Source: Cupriavidus basilensis
Lineage (GTDB): Bacteria; Pseudomonadota; Gammaproteobacteria; Burkholderiales; Burkholderiaceae
Reading direction: 5' to 3'
Length of the DNA stretch: 64,000 nt
Assembly (NCBI RefSeq): GCF_000876015.1
Contig: NZ_BBQM01000012.1
Span: 558,001 to 622,000, forward strand
The position numbers and the translations under genes are program-made. Of this stretch, positions 41,834-50,323 are shown in pieces. Below the pieces are notes generated by a model that ran no database searches, was not told the origin of the DNA, and worked only from the letters and a program-made list of their open reading frames with translations. The first letter of the stretch is position 1; each line of letters starts with the position of its first letter.

Positions 41834-42811
41834 TCAGCGCCGCGCCGCCTCCAGCGCCCGCGGGTTGACGAGGTTCTTCGGCACGCCGGCAAAGAAGCTG
41901 TTGATGTTGTCGAAGGCGGTGCCGAAGTACGTCTCGTAGTTGTCGCGCTCGACGAAGCCGATGTGCGGCGTGCACAGCGCGTTGTCCAGCTGGAGCAGCG
42001 GATGCGCGGCGCCCAGCACCGGCTCCTGCTCATAGGCATCGACCGCCGCGAAGCCCGGGCGGCCCGCGCGCAGCGCCGCCACCAGCGCGCCGGGCGCCAC
42101 CAGCTCGGCGCGGCTGGTGTTGACCAGCAGCGCGGCCGGGCCCATGCGCGCCAGGTCGGCGGCGCCGATCAGGCCCTCGGTCTCGGCGTTGAGCCGGACA
42201 TGCAGGCTGACGATGTCGCTCTCGGCGAAAAAAGCCTCGCGCGACGGCGCGACCTCGAAGCCGTCGGCGCGCGCATCCGCCACCGAACCTTCGCGGCCCC
42301 ACACCCACACCTTCATGCCGAAGGCGCGCCCGTAGGCGGCCACCTGTCTGCCGATGCGGCCATAGCTCCAGACCCCCAGCCGCTGCCCGCGCAGCTCCTG
42401 CCCCAGCGTGCCCTGCCACTGGCCGCCGCGCAGCCGGTTGACCTCGGCGACGAGATGGCGCCGGCTCGCCAGGATCAGCGCCCAGGTCAGTTCCGCCGTG
42501 GCGGCGCCCGAGCCCGAGCCTTCGGCCACGGCGACTCCGTGCGCGGTGCAGGCATCCACGTCCACATGCCCGGCCACCTTGCCGGTCTGGCTGATCAGCC
42601 GCAGCCGCGGCAGGCGGTCCAGCAGCGCGGCCGTGATCTGCGTGCGCTCGCGCGTGAGCACCAGCGCATCGGCGTCGCGGAAGCGCTCGGCCAGCGCATC
42701 GAGGGACTTGACGTTGTCCTCGTAGACGGTGACGTCGTGGCCGGCCAGCGTGGAGAAGCAATGCAGGCCCCGGACGCAGCCCTGATAGTCGTCGGGAATG
42801 ACAATTCGCAT
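41834..42811 (-). CDS. D-2-hydroxyacid dehydrogenase family protein
   Basis: The 325-residue protein follows the family: N-terminal substrate domain (RIVIPDDYQG), NAD-binding loop in GVWSYGRIGRQVAAYGRAFGMKVWVWGRE, ALLVNTSRAELVAPGAL, and the active-site region TPHIGFVERDNYE with the catalytic His. The usual G-x-G-x-x-G is altered to S-Y-G-R-I-G, as in some members. It probably reduces or oxidises a 2-oxo/2-hydroxy acid. A Bug-type binding protein is encoded 22 bases upstream in the same direction, so the two may serve uptake and metabolism of one carboxylic acid. Confidence 0.85.
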   Translation of the reverse strand: MRIVIPDDYQGCVRGLHCFSTLAGHDVTVYEDNVKSLDALAERFRDADALVLTRERTQITAALLDRLPRLRLISQTGKVAGHVDVDACTAHGVAVAEGSGSGAATAELTWALILASRRHLVAEVNRLRGGQWQGTLGQELRGQRLGVWSYGRIGRQVAAYGRAFGMKVWVWGREGSVADARADGFEVAPSREAFFAESDIVSLHVRLNAETEGLIGAADLARMGPAALLVNTSRAELVAPGALVAALRAGRPGFAAVDAYEQEPVLGAAHPLLQLDNALCTPHIGFVERDNYETYFGTAFDNINSFFAGVPKNLVNPRALEAARR

Positions 42812-42833
42812 GGTTGGAAACTCCGAGGAAGGC

Positions 42834-43820
42834 TCAGGACAGGGAAATGTGCAGGCGCTCGACGACGCCCCGCCAGCTTGCCAGGTCCGCGCGGATCAGC
42901 GCGCCGAACTCGGCCGGCGGCATGCCGCCCGGCTCGATGCCCTGCGCTTTCAGGTACGCCCGCCCTGCCTCGCTCTGGATGGCGCGGCGCGTTTCCTGGT
43001 AGAGCCGCTGCTGGATCTCGGGCGGCGTGCCGGTGCGCGTCAGCAGGCCGTACCACGCGTGGATGTCGAAGCCGGGATAACCGGAGGCGGCGATGGTCGG
43101 CACGTCGGGCAGCACCGAGGCGCCGCTGCTCGGCGCCAGCGCCAGTGCGCGCAGCTTGCCGGATTTCAGGTAAGGCAAGGCGGTCGGCACGTCGAGGAAC
43201 ATGAACTGGATCTGCCCGCCCAGCAGGTCGGTCAGCGCCGGCGAGGCGCCGCGGTACGGCGCGTGCACGGCGCGGATGCCGGCGCGCTCGGCGAACATCG
43301 CGCCGGCCAGATGGGCCGAGGTGCCGTTGCCGGACGAGCCGTAGTTCATCGAGCCCGGCGCCTTGCGCGCCATCGCGACGAGATCCTGCAGCGTGCGCGC
43401 CGGATAGTCGCCGCGCACCACCAGCGCGTGCGGGATGAACCCGACCACCGTCACCGGGGCGAAATCCCGCTCGGCCACGAACGGCAGCGACGGCATCAGC
43501 GCCGGATTCGTCACCAGCTGGATCGACGACAGCACCATGCTGTAGCCGTCGGCCGGCGCGCTGGCGATGGCGCTCAGGCCGATGACGCCGCCGGCGCCGG
43601 GCCGGTTGTCCACCACCACCGGCTGCGCCAGCCCGCCGCCCATCTGGCGCGACAGCATGCGCGCGATGCCGTCCACGGGCCCGCCCGCGGCGAACGGCAC
43701 CACCAGCCGCACCGGCTTGTCCGGGTACGCCGCGGCGTGGGCGCGCGGCAGCCAGCCCGCGCAGAGCGCCGCCGGCGCGGCCAGCAGCAGCGCCCGGCGG
43801 CGGCCAGAAATATGGGCCAT
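42834..43820 (-). CDS. Bug family tripartite tricarboxylate transporter binding protein
   Basis: A 328-residue periplasmic receptor. The signal peptide has a twin-Arg-like RRR and an Ala/Leu core (ALLLAAPAALCAGWLPRAHA). Family motifs are YPDKPVRLVVPFAAGGPVDGIARMLS, QPVVVDNRPGAGGVIG, MNYGSSGNGTSAHLAG and VPTIAASGYPGFD. Such orphan Bug proteins are greatly expanded in Cupriavidus and Bordetella and bind carboxylic acids or amides. No tctAB membrane genes are adjacent. Confidence 0.92.
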   Translation of the reverse strand: MAHISGRRRALLLAAPAALCAGWLPRAHAAAYPDKPVRLVVPFAAGGPVDGIARMLSRQMGGGLAQPVVVDNRPGAGGVIGLSAIASAPADGYSMVLSSIQLVTNPALMPSLPFVAERDFAPVTVVGFIPHALVVRGDYPARTLQDLVAMARKAPGSMNYGSSGNGTSAHLAGAMFAERAGIRAVHAPYRGASPALTDLLGGQIQFMFLDVPTALPYLKSGKLRALALAPSSGASVLPDVPTIAASGYPGFDIHAWYGLLTRTGTPPEIQQRLYQETRRAIQSEAGRAYLKAQGIEPGGMPPAEFGALIRADLASWRGVVERLHISLS

Positions 43821-43965
43821 GCCAATGTCTCCTTTTTTCTCGTGTGCCGTCGCTGCGGCATGCCTTGATGCCAGCCGAGTTTAAGAGATGTGCCGGCAAA
43901 AACGACCCGGTATTTCCGTGCCGTGGAAATGCGCGCGCCCCGCTCCTGTTCCAGCGGCGGCCGGT

Positions 43966-44192
43966 CGCATGCATCACGGTGTACAGCGCACGGTGTACAG
44001 CGGCAAGGTCGACCTCGGCACCGGCGCGCGCATCGCGCTGGCGCAGATGGTGGCCGAGGAGCCCGACGTCGGGCTGGCGCGGCCGCGCATGCGCTGGTCG
44101 GCAAGGGCGTGCCGCGCGTGGACCTGCCGGCCAAGCTGGCCGGACGCTTCACCTACGTGCGCGACTTCTGCCTGGGCGGCGGGTTCAGATCA
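43966..44192 (+). pseudogene. Remnant of a molybdopterin-binding oxidoreductase large subunit
   Basis: Two fragments survive in different frames. The first (about 43966-44095) reads VYSGKVDLGTGARIALAQMVAEE, matching the conserved GKVELGTG-x-TALAQIVAEEL segment of xanthine dehydrogenase/isoquinoline oxidoreductase large subunits. The second (about 44092-44180) reads LVGKGVPRVDLPAKLAGRFTYVRDF, matching the later VGKxxPRxDIPAKVTG-FTYV motif. The roughly 100 or more residues expected between them are missing, and no start or stop context remains. This is a deleted, frameshifted relic overlapping the 3' end of the SDR gene. Confidence 0.7.
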
Positions 44193-44970
44193 CCGGGCCG
44201 CGCCCGCCGTTGACCGACAGGATCGCGCCGACGATGTAGCTGGCGCGCTCGCTGGCGAGGAACAGCGCCGCATCGGCGATCTCCTCGGGCCGGCCGTAGC
44301 GGCCCAGCGGCACGTCGGCCGCGGTGCGGGCGAAGGCCTCGTCGCGGCTGATGTCGAGCCGCTTGGCCTCGAGCGCGAGGGACTGCTCGACGCGCCCCGT
44401 CAGCGTGTGGCCCGGATTGATGCCGTTGATGCGGATGCCCAGCGCGGCATAGTGCGCCGCGTGGCCCACCGTGGACAGCATCAGCGCCGCGTTCGCCGCC
44501 CCGCCGGAGAGATGGGTGGAGGTCGGCATCTTGCCGCCGGTGCCGATGATGTTGACGATGGCGCCCCTGCCGCGCGGCCGCATGCGCGCCAGCACCGCCT
44601 CCTGCGCATTGGCGACGGGAAAATACTTGTCCTCCATGCCCGCGCGCAGCGCATTGCCGTCGAGCGCCTCCGGCTCGTAGCGCTTGGCCGCGCCGGCGCT
44701 GTTGATCAGCACGTCGACCGCGCCCTGCTCGTCCTCGATGGCCGCCACCACCCTGGCCGCGTCCTCGTACGCCGACAGGTTGGCCGCGTAGCCGGCGGCC
44801 CGGATGCCCTCCTGCGCCAGTCCGGCCAGCGCGCGCTCGACGTTACCGGGGTCCCTGGAGATGATGGCGACGCGCGCGCCCTCGCGCGCGAATGCCCGCG
44901 CGCATGCCAGCCCGATGCCCTTGCTGCCGCCCGTGACGATGACGAGCTTGTCCCGCAGATTGAGTTCCAC
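44185..44970 (-). CDS. SDR family oxidoreductase lacking the catalytic Tyr-Lys pair
   Basis: The 261-residue protein starts at GTG 44970 behind GGGAG (VELNLRDKLVIVTGGSKGIG). It has the NAD(P) loop TGGSKGIG, the NSAG motif in DVLINSAGAAKRY, RINGINPGHTLTGR and the terminal VNGGRG. At the place of the active-site Y-x-x-x-K it reads GGAANAAL, so the tyrosine and lysine are missing. It may bind cofactor without classical catalysis or use other residues. It stands alone. Confidence 0.8.
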   Translation of the reverse strand: MELNLRDKLVIVTGGSKGIGLACARAFAREGARVAIISRDPGNVERALAGLAQEGIRAAGYAANLSAYEDAARVVAAIEDEQGAVDVLINSAGAAKRYEPEALDGNALRAGMEDKYFPVANAQEAVLARMRPRGRGAIVNIIGTGGKMPTSTHLSGGAANAALMLSTVGHAAHYAALGIRINGINPGHTLTGRVEQSLALEAKRLDISRDEAFARTAADVPLGRYGRPEEIADAALFLASERASYIVGAILSVNGGRGPVI

Positions 44971-45249
44971 CGCTGCACTCCCTTGATTGTGATCGCCGTT
45001 GTTGTCGCCGACATCGTAACCGCGCTTGCCGCCGTGCGTGAGGCGGCACACATGCCCGATGCCGCCGCCCCGCCCTCGGGGAGCACGCTCAAGGCCGCCA
45101 GGCGCAAGTCGCGTTGCTGTCACCGCATGCGGCCCGGACCTACCCCGACAGGAGGAAATTGCCCGCACGAACGCTCCGGCAAGACAGGCGGGAACCGCGC
45201 CGCTCCCGCCTCTTGCCTTCCGGCTCGAACTTCCGCCCGCAAATTCCTC

Positions 45250-45278
45250 TTGTCTTTATCTGACATGTCAGCTACTGT
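45250..45278 (+). promoter_or_regulatory. Promoter of the efflux operon with MarR operator in the spacer
   Basis: TTGTCT (45250-45255) and TACTGT (45273-45278) are 17 bases apart, and the spacer holds the perfect dyad CTGACATGTCAG (45260-45271). The MarR gene starts 27 bases further on. A repressor here would cover both promoter elements. The 280 bases before this, back to the SDR gene, contain no supported gene. Confidence 0.8.
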
Positions 45279-45305
45279 TCGATCAACCAAGGACGGGAGC
45301 CAGCC

Positions 45306-45740
45306 GTGAACCACTACACCAGGGAAACCTACCCGCTGACCCACAGCGTCGGGTACTTCCTCAATCGCGCCCGCAACGGCCTGATGGAAGAACTGGACGC
45401 CGCGCTGAAGGACCTCGGCATCAACAGCCAGCAGATGGCCATCCTGCTGTCGATGCGCCACGGCAACGCCACGCCGTTCGGGCTGTGCAGGCGGCTCGGC
45501 GTGGACACCGGCCTGATGACGCGCATGCTCGACAAGCTCGAGACCCGCGGACTGCTGTGCCGCAGCCGGAGCCTGGACGACCGCCGCGTGGTCAACCTGG
45601 CGCTGACCGGGGCGGGCCGGCAAGTCACCGAACGCGCCGCGGAGATCGCGCCGGACGTGCTCAATGCCCGCCTCGCCGCGTTCTCGCGCGAAGAGTTCGC
45701 CGAGTTCCGCCGGCTGCTGGTCAAGTTCGCAGGCGCCTGA
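45306..45740 (+). CDS. MarR family repressor of the EmrAB-type efflux operon
   Basis: A 144-residue winged-helix protein: INSQQMAILLSMRHGNATPFGLCRRLGVDTGLMTRMLDKLETRGLLCRSRSLDDRRVVNLALT. First gene of a four-gene operon with an outer membrane factor, a membrane fusion protein and an MFS pump. Its probable operator, CTGACATGTCAG, lies in its own promoter and variants precede two other genes of the operon. Confidence 0.92.
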   Translation: MNHYTRETYPLTHSVGYFLNRARNGLMEELDAALKDLGINSQQMAILLSMRHGNATPFGLCRRLGVDTGLMTRMLDKLETRGLLCRSRSLDDRRVVNLALTGAGRQVTERAAEIAPDVLNARLAAFSREEFAEFRRLLVKFAGA

Positions 45741-45765
45741 GCCCGCTTTTTTTTCGCCCAATTAA

Positions 45766-45777
45766 CTGATAGGTCAG
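45766..45777. promoter_or_regulatory. Second copy of the efflux operon MarR box
   Basis: CTGATAGGTCAG differs at the centre from CTGACATGTCAG and lies 3 bases before the outer membrane factor start, so binding would also cover its ribosome binding site. Confidence 0.6.
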
Positions 45778-45780
45778 AAA

Positions 45781-47271
45781 ATGAGAAATCAGCATACCAA
45801 TCCGGCCAGCCACCTGCGCCGCCTTGCCCGCCCGGCCGGCCTCGCCCTCTCCGCGCTGATGGTCGCCGTGCTGGCCGGCTGCGCCAACTACGCCGGCATC
45901 CACAGCGACAAGCAGATCGCCGGCGCCGGCGACTACGCCGCCACGCGGAGCATCCCCACCGCGCAAGGCCGCTGGCCGTCGCCCGACTGGGCCGGCCAGT
46001 TCGGCGACGCGCAGCTCAAGGCCCTGCTTGCCGAAGCGCTGCAGGGCAGCCCCTCGCTGGACAAGGCCCGCGCGCGCGTGGCCGCCGCCGCCGCGGTCAG
46101 CGAAAGCGCCAACGCCAGCACGCTGCCGCAGGTCGGCTTCGGCTACTCGTGGAACCGCCAGCGCTTTTCCGCGAACGCCATGACGCCGCCGCCGTATGGC
46201 GGCTCGTGGCAGACCGAGAACAAGGCGGTGCTGGGCGCCAGCTATGAACTGGACCTGTGGGGCAAGAACCGCGAAGCGCTGCGCGCGTCGGTGTCCGCCC
46301 TGCGCGCCAGCGAGGCCGAGTCGGAGCAGGTCCGGCTCACGCTCGGCACCGCGGTCGCGCGCGCCTACAACGAACTGGCGCGCCTGTACGCGCTGCTCGA
46401 CATCGCCCGCGACGAGGTGGCCCAGCGCGCCGCCGTGCTGCGCCTGACCGACGGCCGCGTGCGGATGGGCCTGGAAACCGAGGTCGAGAAGCGCACCGCC
46501 GAGGCCAACCTCGCCACCAGCGAGGTCGCCGTCTCGGCGCTGGAAGGTAGCATCCTGCGCACCCGCTACCAGCTCGGCGCGCTGCTCGGCCAGGGCCCGG
46601 ACCGCGGCCTGGCCATCGCCCGCCCGAGCCTGGGCGCCGGCGACGAAGTGCGCCTGCCCGACAACCTGCCCGCCGATCTGGTCTCGCGCCGCCCCGACAT
46701 CGTGGCCGCGCGCTGGCGCGTGGACGCCACCCTGCACGACATCAAGGTGGCCAAGGCCGAGTTCTACCCGGACATCAACCTGTCGGCCGCCATCGGCCTC
46801 GACGCGTTCGGCTTCGGCCGCTTCCTGCGCGCGGCCAGCGGCACCGTGGCGGCCGGCCCGGCCATCCACCTGCCGATCTTCGACGGCGGCGCGCTGCGCG
46901 CCCAGCTCAAGGGCCGCTACGCCGAGTTCGACTTCGCCGTGGCCAGCTACAACGAAACGCTGGTCAACGCGCTGGCCGACGTCGCCACGCAGCTCGCCGA
47001 CATCCGCGCCACCGACGCCCAGATCGCCAACGCCGTGCGCGGCGACGAAGCCGCGCGGCGCGCGCTCGCGCTGGCCCTGGCGCAGTACAAGGCCGGCCTG
47101 ACCACGCAACTCACCGTGCTCAACGCGCAGACCAACGCGCTGGCCAGCGCCCAGGCCGTGGCTAACCTGCGCATGGCCCGCCGCGACCGCCAGATCGCGC
47201 TGGCCGCCGCGCTCGGCGGCGGCTACGCCGACGCGCCGGACGGCGCCGCGCAGTTGGCGCTGGCCCGCTGA
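45781..47271 (+). CDS. NodT/OprM family outer membrane efflux lipoprotein
   Basis: The 496-residue protein has a lipoprotein signal with LAGC (Cys34) and the TolC-like duplicated helical repeats: DWAGQFGDAQLKALLAEALQGSPSLDKARARV and DLVSRRPDIVAARWRVDATLHDIKVAKAEFYPDINLSA. It forms the trimeric outer membrane channel of the pump encoded downstream. Confidence 0.93.
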   Translation: MRNQHTNPASHLRRLARPAGLALSALMVAVLAGCANYAGIHSDKQIAGAGDYAATRSIPTAQGRWPSPDWAGQFGDAQLKALLAEALQGSPSLDKARARVAAAAAVSESANASTLPQVGFGYSWNRQRFSANAMTPPPYGGSWQTENKAVLGASYELDLWGKNREALRASVSALRASEAESEQVRLTLGTAVARAYNELARLYALLDIARDEVAQRAAVLRLTDGRVRMGLETEVEKRTAEANLATSEVAVSALEGSILRTRYQLGALLGQGPDRGLAIARPSLGAGDEVRLPDNLPADLVSRRPDIVAARWRVDATLHDIKVAKAEFYPDINLSAAIGLDAFGFGRFLRAASGTVAAGPAIHLPIFDGGALRAQLKGRYAEFDFAVASYNETLVNALADVATQLADIRATDAQIANAVRGDEAARRALALALAQYKAGLTTQLTVLNAQTNALASAQAVANLRMARRDRQIALAAALGGGYADAPDGAAQLALAR

Positions 47272-47349
47272 ACCGGCCTGCCGCCGCCGCTCACCCAACC
47301 GCAAATCTTCAACCCCATTTCACCGCGACTTCCGCACACAGGTGCCGCC

Positions 47350-48639
47350 ATGACTACCCAGAACCAGACCGAACCCAGCCCCCGGCAAGACAACCCGCAC
47401 GCCGCCGCCCGGCCCGCGGCCAACGCGCGCAGGCGCTCCCTGGCCGTGCTCGGCCTCGCCGCCGCGCTGGCCGCCGCCGGCTGGGGCGCCTACTACTACA
47501 CCGTGGCCCGCTTCCACGAAGACACCGACGACGCCTACGTCAACGGCAACCTGGTCCAGATCACGCCGCAAGTCACCGGCACCGTGATCGCGGTCAACGC
47601 CGACGACACGCAGATCGTCAAGGCCGGCGAGCCGCTGGTCAGCCTCGACGCGGCCGATGCCCGCGTGGCGCTGGCCAACGCCGAGGCCGTGCTCGGCCAG
47701 ACCGTGCGCCAGGTCAGCGCGCTCTACGTCAACAACGGCGTGCTCGCCGCCACCATCGCCCAGCGCGAGGCCGACCTGGCGCGTGCCCGCGACGACCTGC
47801 GCCGCCGCACCGAGGTCAGCGAGAGCGGCGCCGTGGCCGCCGAAGACGTGGCGCACGCGCGCGATGCCGTCAAGACCGCCGCCGCCGCGCTCGAGACCGC
47901 GCGCCAGCAGCTCGCCGCCAACCGCGCGCTGACCGACCAGGCCAGCGTGTCGAGCCACCCCAGCGTGCAGGCCGCCGCGGCCAGGGTGCGCGACGCCTAC
48001 CTCGCCAACGCGCGCAACAGCCTGCCCGCGCCCGTGGCCGGCTACGTGGCGCGCCGCTCGGTGCAGGTGGGCCAGCGCGTCGCGCCCGGCAACCCGCTGA
48101 TGGCCATCGTGCCGCTCGACGGCGTGTGGATCGACGCCAATTTCAAGGAAGTGCAGCTCAAGAACATCCGCATCGGCCAGCCGGTGGCGCTGCACGCCGA
48201 CCTGTACGGCAGCGGCGTGACCTACCACGGCAAGGTGGTCGGCTTCTCCGCCGGCACCGGCAGCGCGTTCTCGGCGCTGCCCGCGCAGAACGCCACCGGC
48301 AACTGGATCAAGGTGGTGCAGCGCCTGCCCGTGCGCATCGCGCTCGATGCGGCGGAACTGCGCGCGCACCCGCTGCAGATCGGCCTGTCGATGCAGGTGG
48401 ACGTCGACACCCGCAACGCTGGCGGCTCGCATCTCGCGCCCGCCGCGGACGGCGCCGGCACCGGCTACCGCACCGTCTACAAGACCGACGTGTTCGAACG
48501 CTACGGCGCGGAAGCCGACGGCGAGATCGCGCGCATCGTGGCGCGGAACAGCGGCAGCAACGGCAACAGCGGCGGTAGCGGCCCCGGCGCGCAGGTCACG
48601 CAGGCGGCTCGCCCGGCGAAACCCGGCGCAGGCGTCTGA
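47350..48639 (+). CDS. EmrA/HlyD-type membrane fusion protein
   Basis: 429 residues: one N-terminal membrane helix (about 31-48), TDDAYVNGNLVQITPQVTGTV (lipoyl-like half), a coiled hairpin (about 105-190) and the second half APVAGYVARRSVQVGQRVAPGNPLMAIVP. It bridges the MFS pump and the outer membrane channel. The C-terminus is a Ser/Gly/Asn low-complexity tail. Confidence 0.93.
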   Translation: MTTQNQTEPSPRQDNPHAAARPAANARRRSLAVLGLAAALAAAGWGAYYYTVARFHEDTDDAYVNGNLVQITPQVTGTVIAVNADDTQIVKAGEPLVSLDAADARVALANAEAVLGQTVRQVSALYVNNGVLAATIAQREADLARARDDLRRRTEVSESGAVAAEDVAHARDAVKTAAAALETARQQLAANRALTDQASVSSHPSVQAAAARVRDAYLANARNSLPAPVAGYVARRSVQVGQRVAPGNPLMAIVPLDGVWIDANFKEVQLKNIRIGQPVALHADLYGSGVTYHGKVVGFSAGTGSAFSALPAQNATGNWIKVVQRLPVRIALDAAELRAHPLQIGLSMQVDVDTRNAGGSHLAPAADGAGTGYRTVYKTDVFERYGAEADGEIARIVARNSGSNGNSGGSGPGAQVTQAARPAKPGAGV

Positions 48640-48659
48640 TCTTTTTTTTGAGCAATTAT

Positions 48660-48671
48660 CTGACTTATCAG
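48660..48671. promoter_or_regulatory. Third copy of the efflux operon MarR box
   Basis: CTGACTTATCAG lies 51 bases before the MFS pump start and just after a T-run (48642-48649) that may end some transcripts, suggesting independent control of the pump gene. Confidence 0.6.
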
Positions 48672-48721
48672 CAGATGCCGGCCAGCCGCCGGCATCCACC
48701 GAGACCGCGCCGGAGCGCCCC

Positions 48722-50296
48722 ATGCAAGCCCAATCCCAACCTCTCGCCCCACCGCCGCCGCTGACCGGCGGCAAGCTCGTGCTGGCCACTTTCGCGGTGG
48801 CGCTGGCCACCTTCATGAACGTGCTCGATTCGTCGATCGCCAACGTGGCCATTCCCACCATCTCCGGCAATCTCGGCGTCTCCATCGACGAAGGCACGTG
48901 GGTCATCACGCTGTTCGCCGCAGCCAACGCGGTGTCGATCCCGCTGACCGGCTGGCTGACCCAGCGCGTCGGCCAGATCCGCCTGTTCGTGGGCGCCATC
49001 CTGCTGTTCGTGCTGTCGTCGTGGCTGTGCGGCATGGCGCCCAACCTCACCGTGCTGCTGGCGGCGCGCATCCTGCAAGGCGCCGTGGCCGGCCCGCTGG
49101 TGCCGCTCTCGCAGGCCATCCTGCTCGGCTCGTATCCCAAGGAAAAAAGCGCCACCGCGCTCGCGCTGTGGGCCATGACCGCCACCGTGGGCCCCATCGC
49201 CGGCCCCGCGCTGGGCGGCTGGATGACCGACAGCTACTCGTGGTCGTGGATCTTCTACATCAACATCCCGGTCGGCCTGTTCGCCGCCGCCGTGACCTGG
49301 GCCATCTACCGCGACCGCGAGACCCCGCCGCGCAAGCTGCCGATCGACGTGGTCGGCCTGGGCGCGCTGGTGCTGTGGGTCGCCGCGCTGCAGATCATGC
49401 TCGACAAGGGCAAGGACCTCGACTGGTTCAGCTCGCCGGTGATCGTCACGCTCGCCGTGGTGGCCCTGCTCGGCTTCGCCTTCTTCGTGATCTGGGAACT
49501 GACCGAAAAGAACCCCGTGATCGACCTGCGCCTGTTCAAGCGCCGCAACTTCCTCGGTGGCACCGTCGCCATCTCGGTCGCCTACGCGGTGTTCTTCGCC
49601 AACCTCGTGCTGCTGCCGCAATGGATGCAGCAGTACCTGAACTACCCGGCCGTCAACGCCGGGCTGGCCACCGCGCCGCTGGGCATCTTCGCCGTGCTGC
49701 TCACGCCGGTGCTCGGCAAGTGCCTGCCCCGGCTCGACCTGCGCGTGTGGGCCACCGCCGCCTTCCTCGGCTTCGCCGCCGTCTTCTTCATGCGCTCGCA
49801 CTACACCACCGGCGTGGATACCTGGACGCTGGTACTGCCGACGCTGCTGCAGGGCATCCCCACCGGGCTGTTCTTCGTGCCGCTGACCTCCATCATCCTG
49901 TCCGGCCTGCCCCCGGAAAAGATCCCCGCCGCCGCCGGCCTGTCCAACTTCGCGCGCGTGTTCGCCGGCGCCGCCGGCACGTCGATCGCCGGCACGGCGT
50001 GGAACGACCGCAGCGTCCTGCACCACAGCCAGCTCGCCGAGCAGGCCAGCCCGACCAGCCCGCTTTACCACGCCGCGCTCGCATCGATCCAGTCCACGCT
50101 CAACTTCAGCCCCGAGCAGGCCGTGGCCTACTTCGAGCGCGGCCTCAACGCGCAGGCGATCATGCTCGGCCTGAACGACATCTTCTGGATCTCGGGCGTG
50201 ATCTTCGTGATGATCGTGCCGCTGGTCTGGCTCACGCGGCCGGTGAAAGGGCCGGTGAAGGGGCCGATGTCGGACGCGGCGGCCGCGGCGCATTGA
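48722..50296 (+). CDS. DHA2 family MFS multidrug transporter (EmrB type)
   Basis: 524 residues with fourteen predicted membrane helices. Motifs: LDSSIANVAIPTISGNLGVSIDEGTWVITLF (helix 1 and loop), RILQGAVAGPLVPLSQA, GPALGGWMTDSYSWSWIFYINIPVG. It exports drugs or organic solvents by proton antiport together with the two preceding proteins. ATG at 48722 follows GGAGCG. Confidence 0.94.
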   Translation: MQAQSQPLAPPPPLTGGKLVLATFAVALATFMNVLDSSIANVAIPTISGNLGVSIDEGTWVITLFAAANAVSIPLTGWLTQRVGQIRLFVGAILLFVLSSWLCGMAPNLTVLLAARILQGAVAGPLVPLSQAILLGSYPKEKSATALALWAMTATVGPIAGPALGGWMTDSYSWSWIFYINIPVGLFAAAVTWAIYRDRETPPRKLPIDVVGLGALVLWVAALQIMLDKGKDLDWFSSPVIVTLAVVALLGFAFFVIWELTEKNPVIDLRLFKRRNFLGGTVAISVAYAVFFANLVLLPQWMQQYLNYPAVNAGLATAPLGIFAVLLTPVLGKCLPRLDLRVWATAAFLGFAAVFFMRSHYTTGVDTWTLVLPTLLQGIPTGLFFVPLTSIILSGLPPEKIPAAAGLSNFARVFAGAAGTSIAGTAWNDRSVLHHSQLAEQASPTSPLYHAALASIQSTLNFSPEQAVAYFERGLNAQAIMLGLNDIFWISGVIFVMIVPLVWLTRPVKGPVKGPMSDAAAAAH

Positions 50297-50323
50297 GGCG
50301 TGCGCGGGCCTCTCTCCGCCGCC

